From: an uncultured Pseudomonadota bacterium
GTDB lineage: Bacteria; Pseudomonadota; Gammaproteobacteria; Burkholderiales; Usitatibacteraceae
Direction of reading: 5' to 3'
Length of the DNA stretch: 52,915 nt
NCBI GenBank assembly: GCA_937898635.1
Contig: CALEJW010000175.1
Coordinates: 1 to 52,915 of the forward strand
The notes beneath the pieces were generated by a model. The model had not been told where the DNA came from. It saw only the letters and a program-made list of their open reading frames with translations, and ran no database searches. This document shows, one piece after another, positions 8,248 to 15,835 of this stretch. Both the position numbers and the translations under genes were made by a program. Position 1 is the first letter of the stretch, and each line of letters starts with the position of its first letter.

Positions 8248-8906
8248 GCGCGCAGCCTCAGGATGGGCCAGCCGCGCTCCTTCGCCAGGCCCTCGAGCGT
8301 GGGGTCGGGATCGACCGCCACGGGATTCGAGACCCGCTCCAGGAGCGCGAGGTCGTTGTGGGAATCGCTGTAGAACCAGGTCTCTTCGAAGTCCTCGAAG
8401 CGGCGCCCGAGGGAGGCGAGCCACTCGTGGAGCCTCGCGACCTTGCCCTCGCGGAAGGAGGGCGTGCCGGCCGGCCGGCCCGTGAGGCGCCCGTCGGGCG
8501 TCTCCTCGACCTCGCAGGCGATGAGGTGCTCGACCCCCAGCTCCCGCGCGATGGGCGCGGTGATGAAGCGGTTGGTGGCGGTGACGATCGCGCGCAGGGC
8601 GCCGCGATGGGCGTCGAGCAACGCCGGCGTTCCCGCGTGCACGATCGGGCGGATCTTCGTCTCCATGAACTCGCGGTGCCACTCGTCGATCACCTCCCGC
8701 GGCCGGCCGGCCACGGGGGCGAGCTGGAAATCGAGGTAGGCGTGGATGTCGAGCGTGCCCTGCTTGTAGTGGTGGTAGAACCAGTCGTTCTTCTTCTCGT
8801 ACTCGTCGCGCGAGAGCACGCCGCGCTCGATCAGGTACTGGGCCCAGCAGTAGTCGCTGTCGCCGTCGAGGAGCGTGTTGTCCAGGTCGAAGAGCGCCAG
8901 CTTCAC
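8244..8906 (-). CDS. HAD-IB family phosphatase (SerB/CicA-like)
   Basis: 220 aa. Motif I is FDLDNTLLDGDSD with nucleophile Asp7 and acid-base Asp9, motif II is in IVTATN, and the motif III/IV pair is in FYSDSHNDLALL. This fits the HAD subfamily IB group (TIGR01490-like), whose members hydrolyse small phosphomonoesters. The substrate is unknown. It may be phosphoserine-like, but the gene is not near serine biosynthesis. The GTG start at 8906 overlaps the hda stop, and the stop overlaps pcnB. Confidence 0.88.
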   Translation of the reverse strand: MKLALFDLDNTLLDGDSDYCWAQYLIERGVLSRDEYEKKNDWFYHHYKQGTLDIHAYLDFQLAPVAGRPREVIDEWHREFMETKIRPIVHAGTPALLDAHRGALRAIVTATNRFITAPIARELGVEHLIACEVEETPDGRLTGRPAGTPSFREGKVARLHEWLASLGRRFEDFEETWFYSDSHNDLALLERVSNPVAVDPDPTLEGLAKERGWPILRLRA

Positions 8907-9559
8907 GTGAGCTCCGGCTGCAACGCCGCCTTGAGGAGCGGCACCGTGACGGGGCGGCCCGTCTCGAGGGAGTAGCGGTCGAGCGCGTCGAGGGCGCGCA
9001 TGAGCGAGGGCATGTCGCGGCGGGCGTGGGTGAGGAGGTAGGCCGCCACCTCGCCGGAGAGCGCGAAGCCCCGCGCGCGCGCGTGGGCGGCGAGCGCCTC
9101 GCGCTTCTCCTCGTCGGAGAGCGCGAGGAGCCGGTAGGCGAGGCCGCTCGCGAGCCGCGTGGCGAGGTCGCGGCGCAGGGCGACGTCCTTCGGGGCGGCG
9201 TGCGCGCTCGCCACGATCAGGGCGTGCGCGCGCTGGTTGAAGGCGTTGAAGAGCGCCACCTGCCTCGCCTCGCCGAGCCGCTCGGCATCGTCGAGGACGA
9301 GCACTTCGGCCGCCTCGGTGCCGAGGTAGTCCTCGCCGCGCACGAAGAGCGCGCCGGCGCGCCCGGCCGCGAAGGCGCGCAGGAGGTGCGACTTGCCCGA
9401 GCCCGTCTCGCCCCACAGGTAGAGCACCCGCGTCCCCGCGAGACCTTGGGGGTCGAGCGCGGCGCGCAGGGCCGCCAGCGGCTCGGCGTTGCGGCCGGTG
9501 ACGAAGTTCCCGAAGGTGGGCGCCGGGGGCTGGGCGAAATCGAGGAGGAGTTGCCTCAT
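8903..9559 (-). CDS. hda: DnaA-related regulatory inactivation protein Hda
   Basis: 218 aa. DnaA-type AAA+ module without the DNA-binding domain. Walker A is GETGSGKSH (residues 50-58), Walker B is VLVLDDAE, and a box VII-like Arg segment is also visible. The N-terminal QLLLDF matches the sliding-clamp-binding motif through which Hda, with the beta clamp, triggers DnaA-ATP hydrolysis and limits re-initiation. It heads the minus-strand operon and is divergent from nadA. An SD-like AGGGAG lies just upstream of the ATG. Confidence 0.93.
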   Translation of the reverse strand: MRQLLLDFAQPPAPTFGNFVTGRNAEPLAALRAALDPQGLAGTRVLYLWGETGSGKSHLLRAFAAGRAGALFVRGEDYLGTEAAEVLVLDDAERLGEARQVALFNAFNQRAHALIVASAHAAPKDVALRRDLATRLASGLAYRLLALSDEEKREALAAHARARGFALSGEVAAYLLTHARRDMPSLMRALDALDRYSLETGRPVTVPLLKAALQPELT

Positions 9560-9704
9560 GGGGACTCCCTGGGCCTGCGCCGCGACGCCGGATGGCGCCG
9601 CCCGGCTTGGCCCGGGCGCGTCGCGCGGGAGGGCCCGCGGAACGCGTTGATTGCGAAGCGGATTCTATCACGCCGCCGCGCGGGCCGAGAACGAAACCCC
9701 TATG

Positions 9705-9710
9705 GCAGAA
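9705..9710 (+). promoter_or_regulatory. Candidate -10 box of nadA (CAGAAT)
   Basis: GGCAGAATCG matches the GGTAGAATcg motif found before other genes here except for one base. It lies 27 nt before the ATG at 9738 and overlaps the alternative ATG at 9702, which argues for the later start. Confidence 0.45.
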
Positions 9711-9737
9711 TCGAACCTCGAGAGGGAGAAGAAGGCC

Positions 9738-10823
9738 ATGGCCGTCGCGACACCCATCCAGATCCGCTTCGAGCGATTCGACGGCGCGACCGGCATCGCG
9801 CCGGCCAAGCCCCCGCGCATCGCCACGCCGGCGGAAAAGGTCGACCTCGTCCGGCGCATCAAGGCGCGCCTGAAGGCGCTCGATGCGGTGTTCGTCGCGC
9901 ACTATTACGTGCACCCGGACCTCCAGGACCTCGCGCAGGAGACCGGCGGGACCGTCTCGGATTCGCTCGAGATGGCGCGCTTCGGCCACGACCACCCCGG
10001 CAAGACCATCGTGGTGGCGGGCGTGCGCTTCATGGGGGAGACGGCGAAGATCCTGAACCCGGAAAAACGCGTCCTCATGCCGGACCTCGCGGCGGAATGC
10101 TCGCTCGACCTCGCCTGTCCCGCGGACGAGTTCACGAGGTTCTGCGACGCCAATCCCGACCGCGTGGTGGTGGTCTACGCCAACACGAGCGCGGCGGTGA
10201 AGGCACGCGCCGACTGGATGGTCACCTCCTCCATCGCCGAGAAGATCGTGGCCCACCTTCACGCCGAGGGCCGGAAGATCCTCTTCGCCCCCGACAAGCA
10301 CCTGGGCGACTACATCCGCCGCGCGACGGGCGCGGACATGCTCCTGTGGAACGCCTCCTGCGTCGTGCACGAGGAGTTCAAGACCCAGCAGCTCGAGGAG
10401 CTCAAGCTCGCGCACCCCGGCGCGAAGGTCCTCGTGCATCCCGAGTCGCCACGGGGCGTCATCGCGATGGCGGACGCCGTGGGCTCCACCACGGGCATCA
10501 TCCAGGCGGCCGAGCGGCTGGGGGCGAAGGAGTACATCGTCGCCACCGACGGCGGCATCCTCCACCAGATGAGGAAGCGCCTGCCGGGCGTGACCTTCAT
10601 CGAGGCGCCCACCGCCGGCAAGGGGGCCACCTGCCAGAGCTGCGCGCACTGCCCGTGGATGGCGATGAACGGCCTGCACAACCTGCTCGAGGTGCTCGAG
10701 ACGGGCGGGAACGAGATCCACGTCGATCCCGCCGTCGGCCGGAAGGCGAAGGTCTGCATCCAGCGCATGCTCGACTTCGCCCGCGTGCACCTGCCGGCGA
10801 TGCGCGGCAGCGGGGACGCCTAG
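9738..10823 (+). CDS. nadA: Quinolinate synthase A
   Basis: 361 aa from ATG 9738, which is preceded by GAGGGAGAAGAAGG. An ATG at 9702 is in frame but has no SD. NadA condenses iminoaspartate with dihydroxyacetone phosphate to quinolinate for NAD synthesis and carries a [4Fe-4S] cluster. Candidate ligand cysteines are seen in AAECSLDLAC, NASCVVHEEF and CQSCAHCPWM. The HYYVHPDLQ and VGSTTGI signatures are intact. Its TAG and the TAG of the converging GGDEF-EAL gene share the palindrome CTAG. No nadB or nadC is nearby. Confidence 0.96.
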   Translation: MAVATPIQIRFERFDGATGIAPAKPPRIATPAEKVDLVRRIKARLKALDAVFVAHYYVHPDLQDLAQETGGTVSDSLEMARFGHDHPGKTIVVAGVRFMGETAKILNPEKRVLMPDLAAECSLDLACPADEFTRFCDANPDRVVVVYANTSAAVKARADWMVTSSIAEKIVAHLHAEGRKILFAPDKHLGDYIRRATGADMLLWNASCVVHEEFKTQQLEELKLAHPGAKVLVHPESPRGVIAMADAVGSTTGIIQAAERLGAKEYIVATDGGILHQMRKRLPGVTFIEAPTAGKGATCQSCAHCPWMAMNGLHNLLEVLETGGNEIHVDPAVGRKAKVCIQRMLDFARVHLPAMRGSGDA

Positions 10824-12646
10824 GCGGCCTTCGCGCAGCCCTCCCCGCGCGGGTAGTCCATGCGCCGGGCGAGGTCCGCATAGGGCTCGGGCGCGTGGAT
10901 CGCGTAGCCCTGGCCGAAGTCGATGCCCAGGGCGCGCAGGCGCTCGAGCGTCCAGGCGCTCTCCACGCTCTCGGCGATGGTCTTCGCGCCCACGGCGCGC
11001 GCGAGCTGGCGGATCGCGTCGACGACCGCCTGGTTCACCGGGTCGGTCGCGCTGCCGCGCACGAAGGAGCCGTCGATCTTCAGGTAGTCCACCGGCAGCG
11101 CCTTCAGGTACGCGAAGGAGCTCAGGCCGCTGCCGAAGTCGTCGAGCGCGAAGCGGCAGCCCAGGTCGCGGAAGCGGCGGATGAAGCGCGCGGCGTTGCC
11201 CAGGTCGGAGATCGCGGCGGTCTCGGTGATCTCGAAGCACAGCGCCTCGGGAGGCACCCCGCTCGCCTCGAACTGCTGCTGCACGAACTCCGCGAACGCC
11301 GTGTCGCCCAGGCTCATCCCCGAGAGGTTGATGCCGAAGCGCGGCACCCGGTCGGCGCGCTGCGGCGAGGCGCGGTGGCGCGCGAGGCAGCGCAGCGCCC
11401 GCTCCACGACCCAGCGGTCGATGCGGCCCATGAGGTGGTAGCGCTCCGCGGCCGGGATGAAGGCGGTGGGCGGCACCGTCCCGCCCTGCTCGTCGCGCAT
11501 GCGCAGGAGGAGTTCCAGGTACTCGTCGCCGCCGGCACCGTCGAGGCGCGCCACGCGCTGGCAGTCCAGGAAGAAGCGGTCGTCCTCGAGCGAGCCCGTG
11601 ATGCGCGACACCCACCCCATCTCGCCGTGGCGGGTGGACACCTCGGCGTCGTCGGCCCGGTAGACCTGGACCTGGTTGCGGCCCTTGTCCTTGGCGAGAT
11701 AGCACGCCGTGTCCGCGGCGGAGAGCACCGCCTCCGGGTCGCGGCTCGCGGCCGTGATCTCCGCCACCCCGATGCTCGCGCCGAGGGAGAACACCTGCCC
11801 CTGCCAGGCGAAGCGGAAGCCGCGCACCGCGGCGAGGACCTGCGCGGCCACCTCCCGGGCGTGCCCGAGGTCGCAGCCCTGGAGGAGCACGCCGAACTCG
11901 TCGCCGCCCAGGCGCGCGAGGCAGTCGCCCCGCCGCATCTTCGCCTCGAGCACGCGCGCGAGCTGGCGAAGGAGCGCGTCTCCCGCCAGGTGCCCGCAGG
12001 TGTCGTTCACCACCTTGAACTGGTCGAGGTCCACGTAGAGCATGGCGTGGTGGTGGCCGCGCGCCCGCGCCGACTCGATGTGGCCGGCGAGCGCGGCCTC
12101 GAACTGCCGGCGGTTCACGAGATCCGTGAGCGTGTCGTGCGTCGCCTGCCAGGACAGGTTCTCCTCGGCCTCGCGACGCGCGGCGATGTCGGCCAGCAGG
12201 CGCACCACCACGTCCGCGAGCTTCCACAGGGCGCCGCGCTGGTTGCCCGCGAGGACCTTGGCGCGCTCGTCGAGGACGCTCAGGGTCCCGGTCACGGCGC
12301 CCGACTCGCTCACCAGCGGCACGCCCGAATAGAAGCGCACGCGCGGCCCGCCCGCCACCAGAGGGTCGTCGTGGAAGCGCAGGTCGAAATGCGCGTCGCT
12401 CACCTCGAGCGGCGCCCCGGCGTGCAGGACCTCGCAGCAGAAGCGGCTGTCGCGCGGAAGCGACTCGAGGCCGAGGCCCCCGCTCATGGCGATGGGCCGG
12501 TGGCCGAACGCGTCGTTCAGGGTGATCACGGCGTAGCCCGCCCCGCAGAGCTGGGCGGCGAGCTCGGCGATCTCGCCGAAGACGCCGTCGGGGGACGGCA
12601 AGGCGTGCTCCAGGGGCGTGGCGGCGCGGACTCGGGCAGGGCTCAA
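10820..12646 (-). CDS. GAF-GGDEF-EAL cyclic-di-GMP turnover protein
   Basis: 608 aa, no membrane segment. A GAF-like sensor occupies residues 20-150. A GGDEF domain follows with an intact active motif (247-251) and an inhibitory I-site RRGD (238-241). The EAL domain has ELL in place of EAL but keeps the Glu. It also keeps the Asn of NLSG, Glu of EITET, the Asp pair of DDFGSG, Lys of KIDGSF and Glu of AESVES, so phosphodiesterase activity is still possible. The usual QP after the first strand is QR, and the late FGRP is replaced by HAPEP. TTG start at 12646 with GAGGAG six nt upstream. The input signal to GAF is unknown. Confidence 0.92.
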   Translation of the reverse strand: MSPARVRAATPLEHALPSPDGVFGEIAELAAQLCGAGYAVITLNDAFGHRPIAMSGGLGLESLPRDSRFCCEVLHAGAPLEVSDAHFDLRFHDDPLVAGGPRVRFYSGVPLVSESGAVTGTLSVLDERAKVLAGNQRGALWKLADVVVRLLADIAARREAEENLSWQATHDTLTDLVNRRQFEAALAGHIESARARGHHHAMLYVDLDQFKVVNDTCGHLAGDALLRQLARVLEAKMRRGDCLARLGGDEFGVLLQGCDLGHAREVAAQVLAAVRGFRFAWQGQVFSLGASIGVAEITAASRDPEAVLSAADTACYLAKDKGRNQVQVYRADDAEVSTRHGEMGWVSRITGSLEDDRFFLDCQRVARLDGAGGDEYLELLLRMRDEQGGTVPPTAFIPAAERYHLMGRIDRWVVERALRCLARHRASPQRADRVPRFGINLSGMSLGDTAFAEFVQQQFEASGVPPEALCFEITETAAISDLGNAARFIRRFRDLGCRFALDDFGSGLSSFAYLKALPVDYLKIDGSFVRGSATDPVNQAVVDAIRQLARAVGAKTIAESVESAWTLERLRALGIDFGQGYAIHAPEPYADLARRMDYPRGEGCAKAA

Positions 12647-12710
12647 GGCGGGCTCCTCGATCGTAATCGAGGTTGGTCGCGCGAGCGCGCGCGGGCTTAC
12701 GCGGCGGCGC

Positions 12711-12896
12711 TCATTTCCCGAAACGGCGGGAGGCCTCGCGCAGGAACTTCAGCTGCCCCTCGTAGTTGCGGCACTTGAGGCAGCGGTCGAGGTGCTCGCG
12801 CAGCGCTTGCCTTTCCTGCGCCGTGAGTTCGCGCTCGCTGGCGACCGAGAGCAGCCACGAAGCCTTGCGGCAATCCACCTTGTCGCTATCCGCCAC
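12711..12896 (-). CDS. Small zinc-finger (zf-HC2) anti-sigma factor
   Basis: 61 aa from a GTG start at 12896, which overlaps the sigma gene by 11 nt. Cys9 plus the HLDRCLKC motif (His-x3-Cys-x2-Cys) form the ZAS-type zinc site of anti-sigma factors. There is no membrane segment, so it is a minimal soluble form. ZAS anti-sigmas hold their cognate sigma inactive, often until thiol oxidation releases zinc. Overlap with the sigma gene and identical orientation indicate it controls that sigma. An ATG-like longer start would extend it into the sigma coding region and is unlikely. Confidence 0.8.
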   Translation of the reverse strand: MADSDKVDCRKASWLLSVASERELTAQERQALREHLDRCLKCRNYEGQLKFLREASRRFGK

Positions 12897-13488
12897 GGGG
12901 GGCCTCCTCGCCGAACCAGTTCGACTCCAGGCAGGCCCGGAGCGCGAGCCGCGCACGGTGCAGCATGACCCAGCAGTTCGATTCCGTGATGCCCTCCGCG
13001 CCGCAGATCGCCCGGGTCTCCTCGCCCAGGACCTCGCGCTTGAAGAAGACGCGCCCGCCCGCGGGCGGCAGGCGCCCGAGGCACTTCTCGAACACCTCCC
13101 AGAAGCGGGCCTGCTCGAAGGCGGACTCGGGATCGCTCCACGTCCTGGGAGCCACGCGCCAGTGGCCGGTCTCGTCGAAGAGCTCGTCCTGCCACGCCTC
13201 GTCGGCGCCGTCCTCGTCCCCGTCCGTCGATTCCAGGCGGCGGCGGTCCGTCGCGATCCGGCGCTGCGCGTCGATCACCTTGAAGCGCAGGATGGCGGTG
13301 AGCCAGGTGCGCAGGCTCGACCGGCCGTCGAAGCCGGGCAGCGCCTCCAGCGCGGCGAGGAGCGCTTCCTGCACGGTCTCCTGGGCGAGCTCGGCGTCGC
13401 GCAGCTGGGCGAGGGCGTAGCGCACGAGATAGGGCCGGTGGCTCTCGATCTCGGCGAAGCGGGGGTCGGCTGCGGGCGTCTGCGCCAT
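12886..13488 (-). CDS. ECF-type RNA polymerase sigma factor (TIGR02943-like)
   Basis: 200 aa from ATG 13488. Region 2 is visible (YLVRYALAQLRDAELAQETVQEALLAAL and RSSLRTWLTAILRFKVID, given here as two separate segments), followed by an unusually acidic linker and region 4 (GRVFFKREVLGEETRAI, then SNCWVMLHRARLALR). Length and linker fit the TIGR02943 group, which is usually followed by a short zf-HC2 protein as here. The target regulon is unknown. The EF-hand gene upstream on the same strand is separated by a strong hairpin. The longer in-frame start upstream reads through that hairpin and is not favoured. Confidence 0.9.
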   Translation of the reverse strand: MAQTPAADPRFAEIESHRPYLVRYALAQLRDAELAQETVQEALLAALEALPGFDGRSSLRTWLTAILRFKVIDAQRRIATDRRRLESTDGDEDGADEAWQDELFDETGHWRVAPRTWSDPESAFEQARFWEVFEKCLGRLPPAGGRVFFKREVLGEETRAICGAEGITESNCWVMLHRARLALRACLESNWFGEEAPRGG

Positions 13489-13525
13489 GGTGGCGAAGAG
13501 CTTACCACCGCCCGTGGCGCGGGCG

Positions 13526-13553
13526 CGGGTCCCGGGCCGTGGCCCGGGACCCG
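13526..13553 (-). terminator. 13-bp perfect hairpin between EF-hand and sigma genes
   Basis: Left arm 13526-13538 (CGGGTCCCGGGCC) and right arm 13541-13553 are fully complementary with a 2-nt centre. It lies 30 bp after the EF-hand stop and 38 bp before the sigma start. There is no U-tract; it probably limits read-through from the EF-hand gene. Confidence 0.5.
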
Positions 13554-13582
13554 TTCCCGGTTCCCGCATTTCGCCCGGGACT

Positions 13583-13849
13583 TCAGGCGCCGCCGAGGGC
13601 CATGATGTCCTTCAGGAACTGCTCGAGCTGGGCCTTCTCGAGCATGCCCTTCTTCTTCGTGTCGTGCTTCTGGAACATCTTCTCCACGTGCTTCATCATC
13701 TCGGCCTTCGAGACCATGCCGTCCTTGTTCGCGTCGGCCATGGTGACGAACTTGTCGACGTCCATGTCCTCGCGCGCCTGGGCGGCGGGCAGGGCGAAGG
13801 CGGCGGCGACGGCGAGGGCGACGGCGGTGCTGCGGGCGATGCGGTTCAT
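13583..13849 (-). CDS. Small exported EF-hand protein
   Basis: 88 aa. A signal peptide with Ala-rich core ends at LPAAQA before REDMDV. The first EF-hand loop is canonical (DANKDGMVSKAE). The second (DTKKKGMLEKAQ) keeps the first Asp and Gly6 but has Lys at several liganding positions, so calcium binding there is doubtful. Probably a periplasmic Ca-binding protein of unknown partner. It precedes the sigma/anti-sigma genes on the same strand, which may reflect shared control. Confidence 0.8.
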   Translation of the reverse strand: MNRIARSTAVALAVAAAFALPAAQAREDMDVDKFVTMADANKDGMVSKAEMMKHVEKMFQKHDTKKKGMLEKAQLEQFLKDIMALGGA

Positions 13850-13939
13850 GTCGGTTCTCCTGTGTATTGGGGGGATTGCGCTTGGTGTGTCGGCGGTCCC
13901 GGCGCTTCCTTACGCGGCGGGGCAGCCCGGGGGCTGCGG

Positions 13940-13945
13940 TAGAAT
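13940..13945 (+). promoter_or_regulatory. -10 box (TAGAAT) of the TonB_C gene, with palindrome upstream
   Basis: GGTAGAATCC lies 33 nt before the ATG at 13979. A 7-bp inverted repeat (GCAGCCC GG GGGCTGC, 13922-13937) abuts it in the -35/-10 spacer and could be an operator. Confidence 0.5.
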
Positions 13946-13978
13946 CCCCGGCCCTGCCACGCCCCCGGAAACCCCGAG

Positions 13979-14665
13979 ATGCGCCGAACCCTGGCCGCGG
14001 CCCTCCTCGCCGCCCCGCTCCTCGCCGCCGCCCAGGCCCCCGCGCCGGGGCCCGCGAAACCGCTGTACGCCGAGGGCCGGATGCTCGTCCTCGTGCCGCC
14101 CGACTATCCCGCCGAGGCGTTCGCGAAGGGCCTCACCGCGAAGGTCGAGGTCTTCGGAACGATCCGCACCGACGGGCTGCTCGAGGCGATCCGCATCGAG
14201 TCCACGCCCCCTCACGAGGCGTTCGAGTCCGCCGTGATGGACGTGGCGCCCCTCTGGCGGCTGCAGCCGCGCATCGACGGCCGGCGCTGCGCGGCCTTCG
14301 AGACCTCCGGGCACGTGACGCTGTGGTTCGAGATCGCCGACGGCAAGCCCAAGGTGAGCTACGGCGCCCACGTGCCAGCCGGCAGCGGCGAGGCCGGGAT
14401 CCGCATCGACCGCTCCCCGGTCCGCAGCGTCAATCCGCTCTATCCCGCCCGGCTCGCCCGCAGCCCGAACGCGCCGCGGGAGAGCCTGCAGGTCGCCTAC
14501 GTGGCGGTCGCCGACGACGGCGCCGTCATCGGCGTGACCCTCGCCCCGGTGCTCTACTACCGCGAGTTCGAGCCGCTCCTCGCGGCCGCCATCCGGCGCT
14601 GGAAATACGCGCCGCAGGACGGGCGCTGGTGCGCCGAGGTGAGCTTCAACATGAAGCTCGAGTGA
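13979..14665 (+). CDS. Exported protein with two TonB C-terminal-like domains
   Basis: 228 aa. An Ala/Leu-rich signal peptide is followed by two copies of the TonB_C fold. The first (about 30-115) has PPDYPAEAFAKGL and ends with WRLQPRIDG. The second (about 135-228) has NPLYPARLARS and ends with WKYAPQDGRW. In TonB this domain touches receptors in the periplasm. Here there is no membrane anchor after cleavage and no Pro-rich linker, so it is not a classical TonB. It stands alone between the EF-hand gene and purM. Its role is unknown, possibly binding an envelope protein. Confidence 0.78.
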   Translation: MRRTLAAALLAAPLLAAAQAPAPGPAKPLYAEGRMLVLVPPDYPAEAFAKGLTAKVEVFGTIRTDGLLEAIRIESTPPHEAFESAVMDVAPLWRLQPRIDGRRCAAFETSGHVTLWFEIADGKPKVSYGAHVPAGSGEAGIRIDRSPVRSVNPLYPARLARSPNAPRESLQVAYVAVADDGAVIGVTLAPVLYYREFEPLLAAAIRRWKYAPQDGRWCAEVSFNMKLE

Positions 14666-14694
14666 GGCCCGGGGGGCCGGGCCGCCGATTCCGG

Positions 14695-14700
14695 TAGAAT
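14695..14700 (+). promoter_or_regulatory. -10 box (TAGAAT) of purM
   Basis: CCGGTAGAATTCG, 31 nt before the purM GTG. No good -35 is seen. No clear PurR-type operator is visible. Confidence 0.5.
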
Positions 14701-14731
14701 TCGCTCCTGTTTCGCCCTTGGAAACGCCGCC

Positions 14732-15772
14732 GTGACCGCTGCCCCGAATCCCCTCACCTACCGGGATGCCGGCGTCGACATCGACGCAGGCGACGAACTG
14801 GTCGAACGGATCAGGCCCTACGCCCGGCGCACGATGCGCCCCGAGGTCCTGGGCGGCCTGGGCGGCTTCGGCGCGATGGTCGAGGTGTCGAAGAAGTACC
14901 GCAACCCCGTGATGGTGGCGGGAACGGACGGCGTGGGCACGAAGCTGAAGCTCGCCTTCCGCATGAAGAAGCACGACACCATCGGCATCGACCTCGTGGC
15001 GATGAGCGTGAACGACATCCTCGTCTCCGGCGCCGAGCCCGTCTTCTTCCTCGACTACTTCGCCTGCGGCAAGCTCCGGGTGGAGGTGGCCGCCGACGTG
15101 GTGAAGGGCGTGGCCGCCGGCTGCGAGCTCGCGGGCTGCGCGCTCATCGGCGGCGAGACCGCGGAGATGCCGGGGCTCTACGACCCGAACGAATACGACC
15201 TCGCCGGCTTCGCCCTCGGGCTGGTCGAGAAGGAGCGCATCATCGACGGCGGCGCCATCGTCCCCGGGGATGCGATCGTGGGCCTCGCCTCGAGCGGGGC
15301 GCACTCCAACGGCTACTCGCTCGTGCGCAAGATCCTCGCGGTGACGGGCGCGGAGCTGGACGAGCCCTTCGACGGCCGCACCCTGGGCGAGGCGCTGCTC
15401 GAGCCCACCCGCATCTACGTGAAGCCCGTGCTCGCGCTCCTGGACAAGGTGACGGTCAAGGGCATCGCGCACATCACCGGCGGGGGACTCGTGGAGAACG
15501 TGCCGCGCGTGCTTCCCGCCGCGACGGCCGCGCGCCTGGAGAAGGCGCGCTGGCCGCGCCCGGCCGTGTTCGACTGGCTGCAGCGGGAGGGCAACGTCCC
15601 GGAGCCCGAGATGCACCGCACCTTCAACTGCGGCCTGGGCATGGTGCTCGTGGTGGCGAGGCAGGACGTGCCGGCGGTCGTGGGCTCCCTCGGCATCCAC
15701 GGCGTTCCGGCCTGGGAGGTCGGGGCGATCGTCGCGCGCGCGCCCGACGACCCGCAGGCCGTGGTCGCCTGA
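14732..15772 (+). CDS. purM: Phosphoribosylformylglycinamidine cyclo-ligase (AIR synthetase)
   Basis: 346 aa, normal length. Fifth step of purine synthesis, ATP-dependent closure of FGAM to AIR. Signatures are TYRDAGVDIDAGDELV at the N-terminus, GTDGVGTK, IGIDLVAMSVND, GGETAEMPG and ITGGGLVENVPR. GTG start at 14732; no better in-frame start lies between it and the promoter. purN follows 63 bp later, giving a purM-purN pair as in E. coli. Confidence 0.97.
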   Translation: MTAAPNPLTYRDAGVDIDAGDELVERIRPYARRTMRPEVLGGLGGFGAMVEVSKKYRNPVMVAGTDGVGTKLKLAFRMKKHDTIGIDLVAMSVNDILVSGAEPVFFLDYFACGKLRVEVAADVVKGVAAGCELAGCALIGGETAEMPGLYDPNEYDLAGFALGLVEKERIIDGGAIVPGDAIVGLASSGAHSNGYSLVRKILAVTGAELDEPFDGRTLGEALLEPTRIYVKPVLALLDKVTVKGIAHITGGGLVENVPRVLPAATAARLEKARWPRPAVFDWLQREGNVPEPEMHRTFNCGLGMVLVVARQDVPAVVGSLGIHGVPAWEVGAIVARAPDDPQAVVA

Positions 15773-15835
15773 GGTGATCGCCTCCGGACCCCGGGGCCGG
15801 GTCCGCGAACCGGGCCCCGTCGCCGGCACGCGACG

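Noticed and set aside
9560..9737. Small gene in the hda-nadA gap
   Set aside because: No frame has both a ribosome binding site and plausible codon use; the gap is explained by divergent promoters.
8244..12227. Single minus-strand open frame of about 1327 codons
   Set aside because: Only the last 220 codons (HAD phosphatase) carry family motifs. The rest is antisense to nadA and out of frame with hda and the GGDEF-EAL gene, and is rich in Arg/Ala/Gly/Pro.
15773..15835. Terminator between purM and purN
   Set aside because: The repeats pair only partly (one mismatch or a 6-bp stem) and there is no U-tract; the genes are probably co-transcribed.
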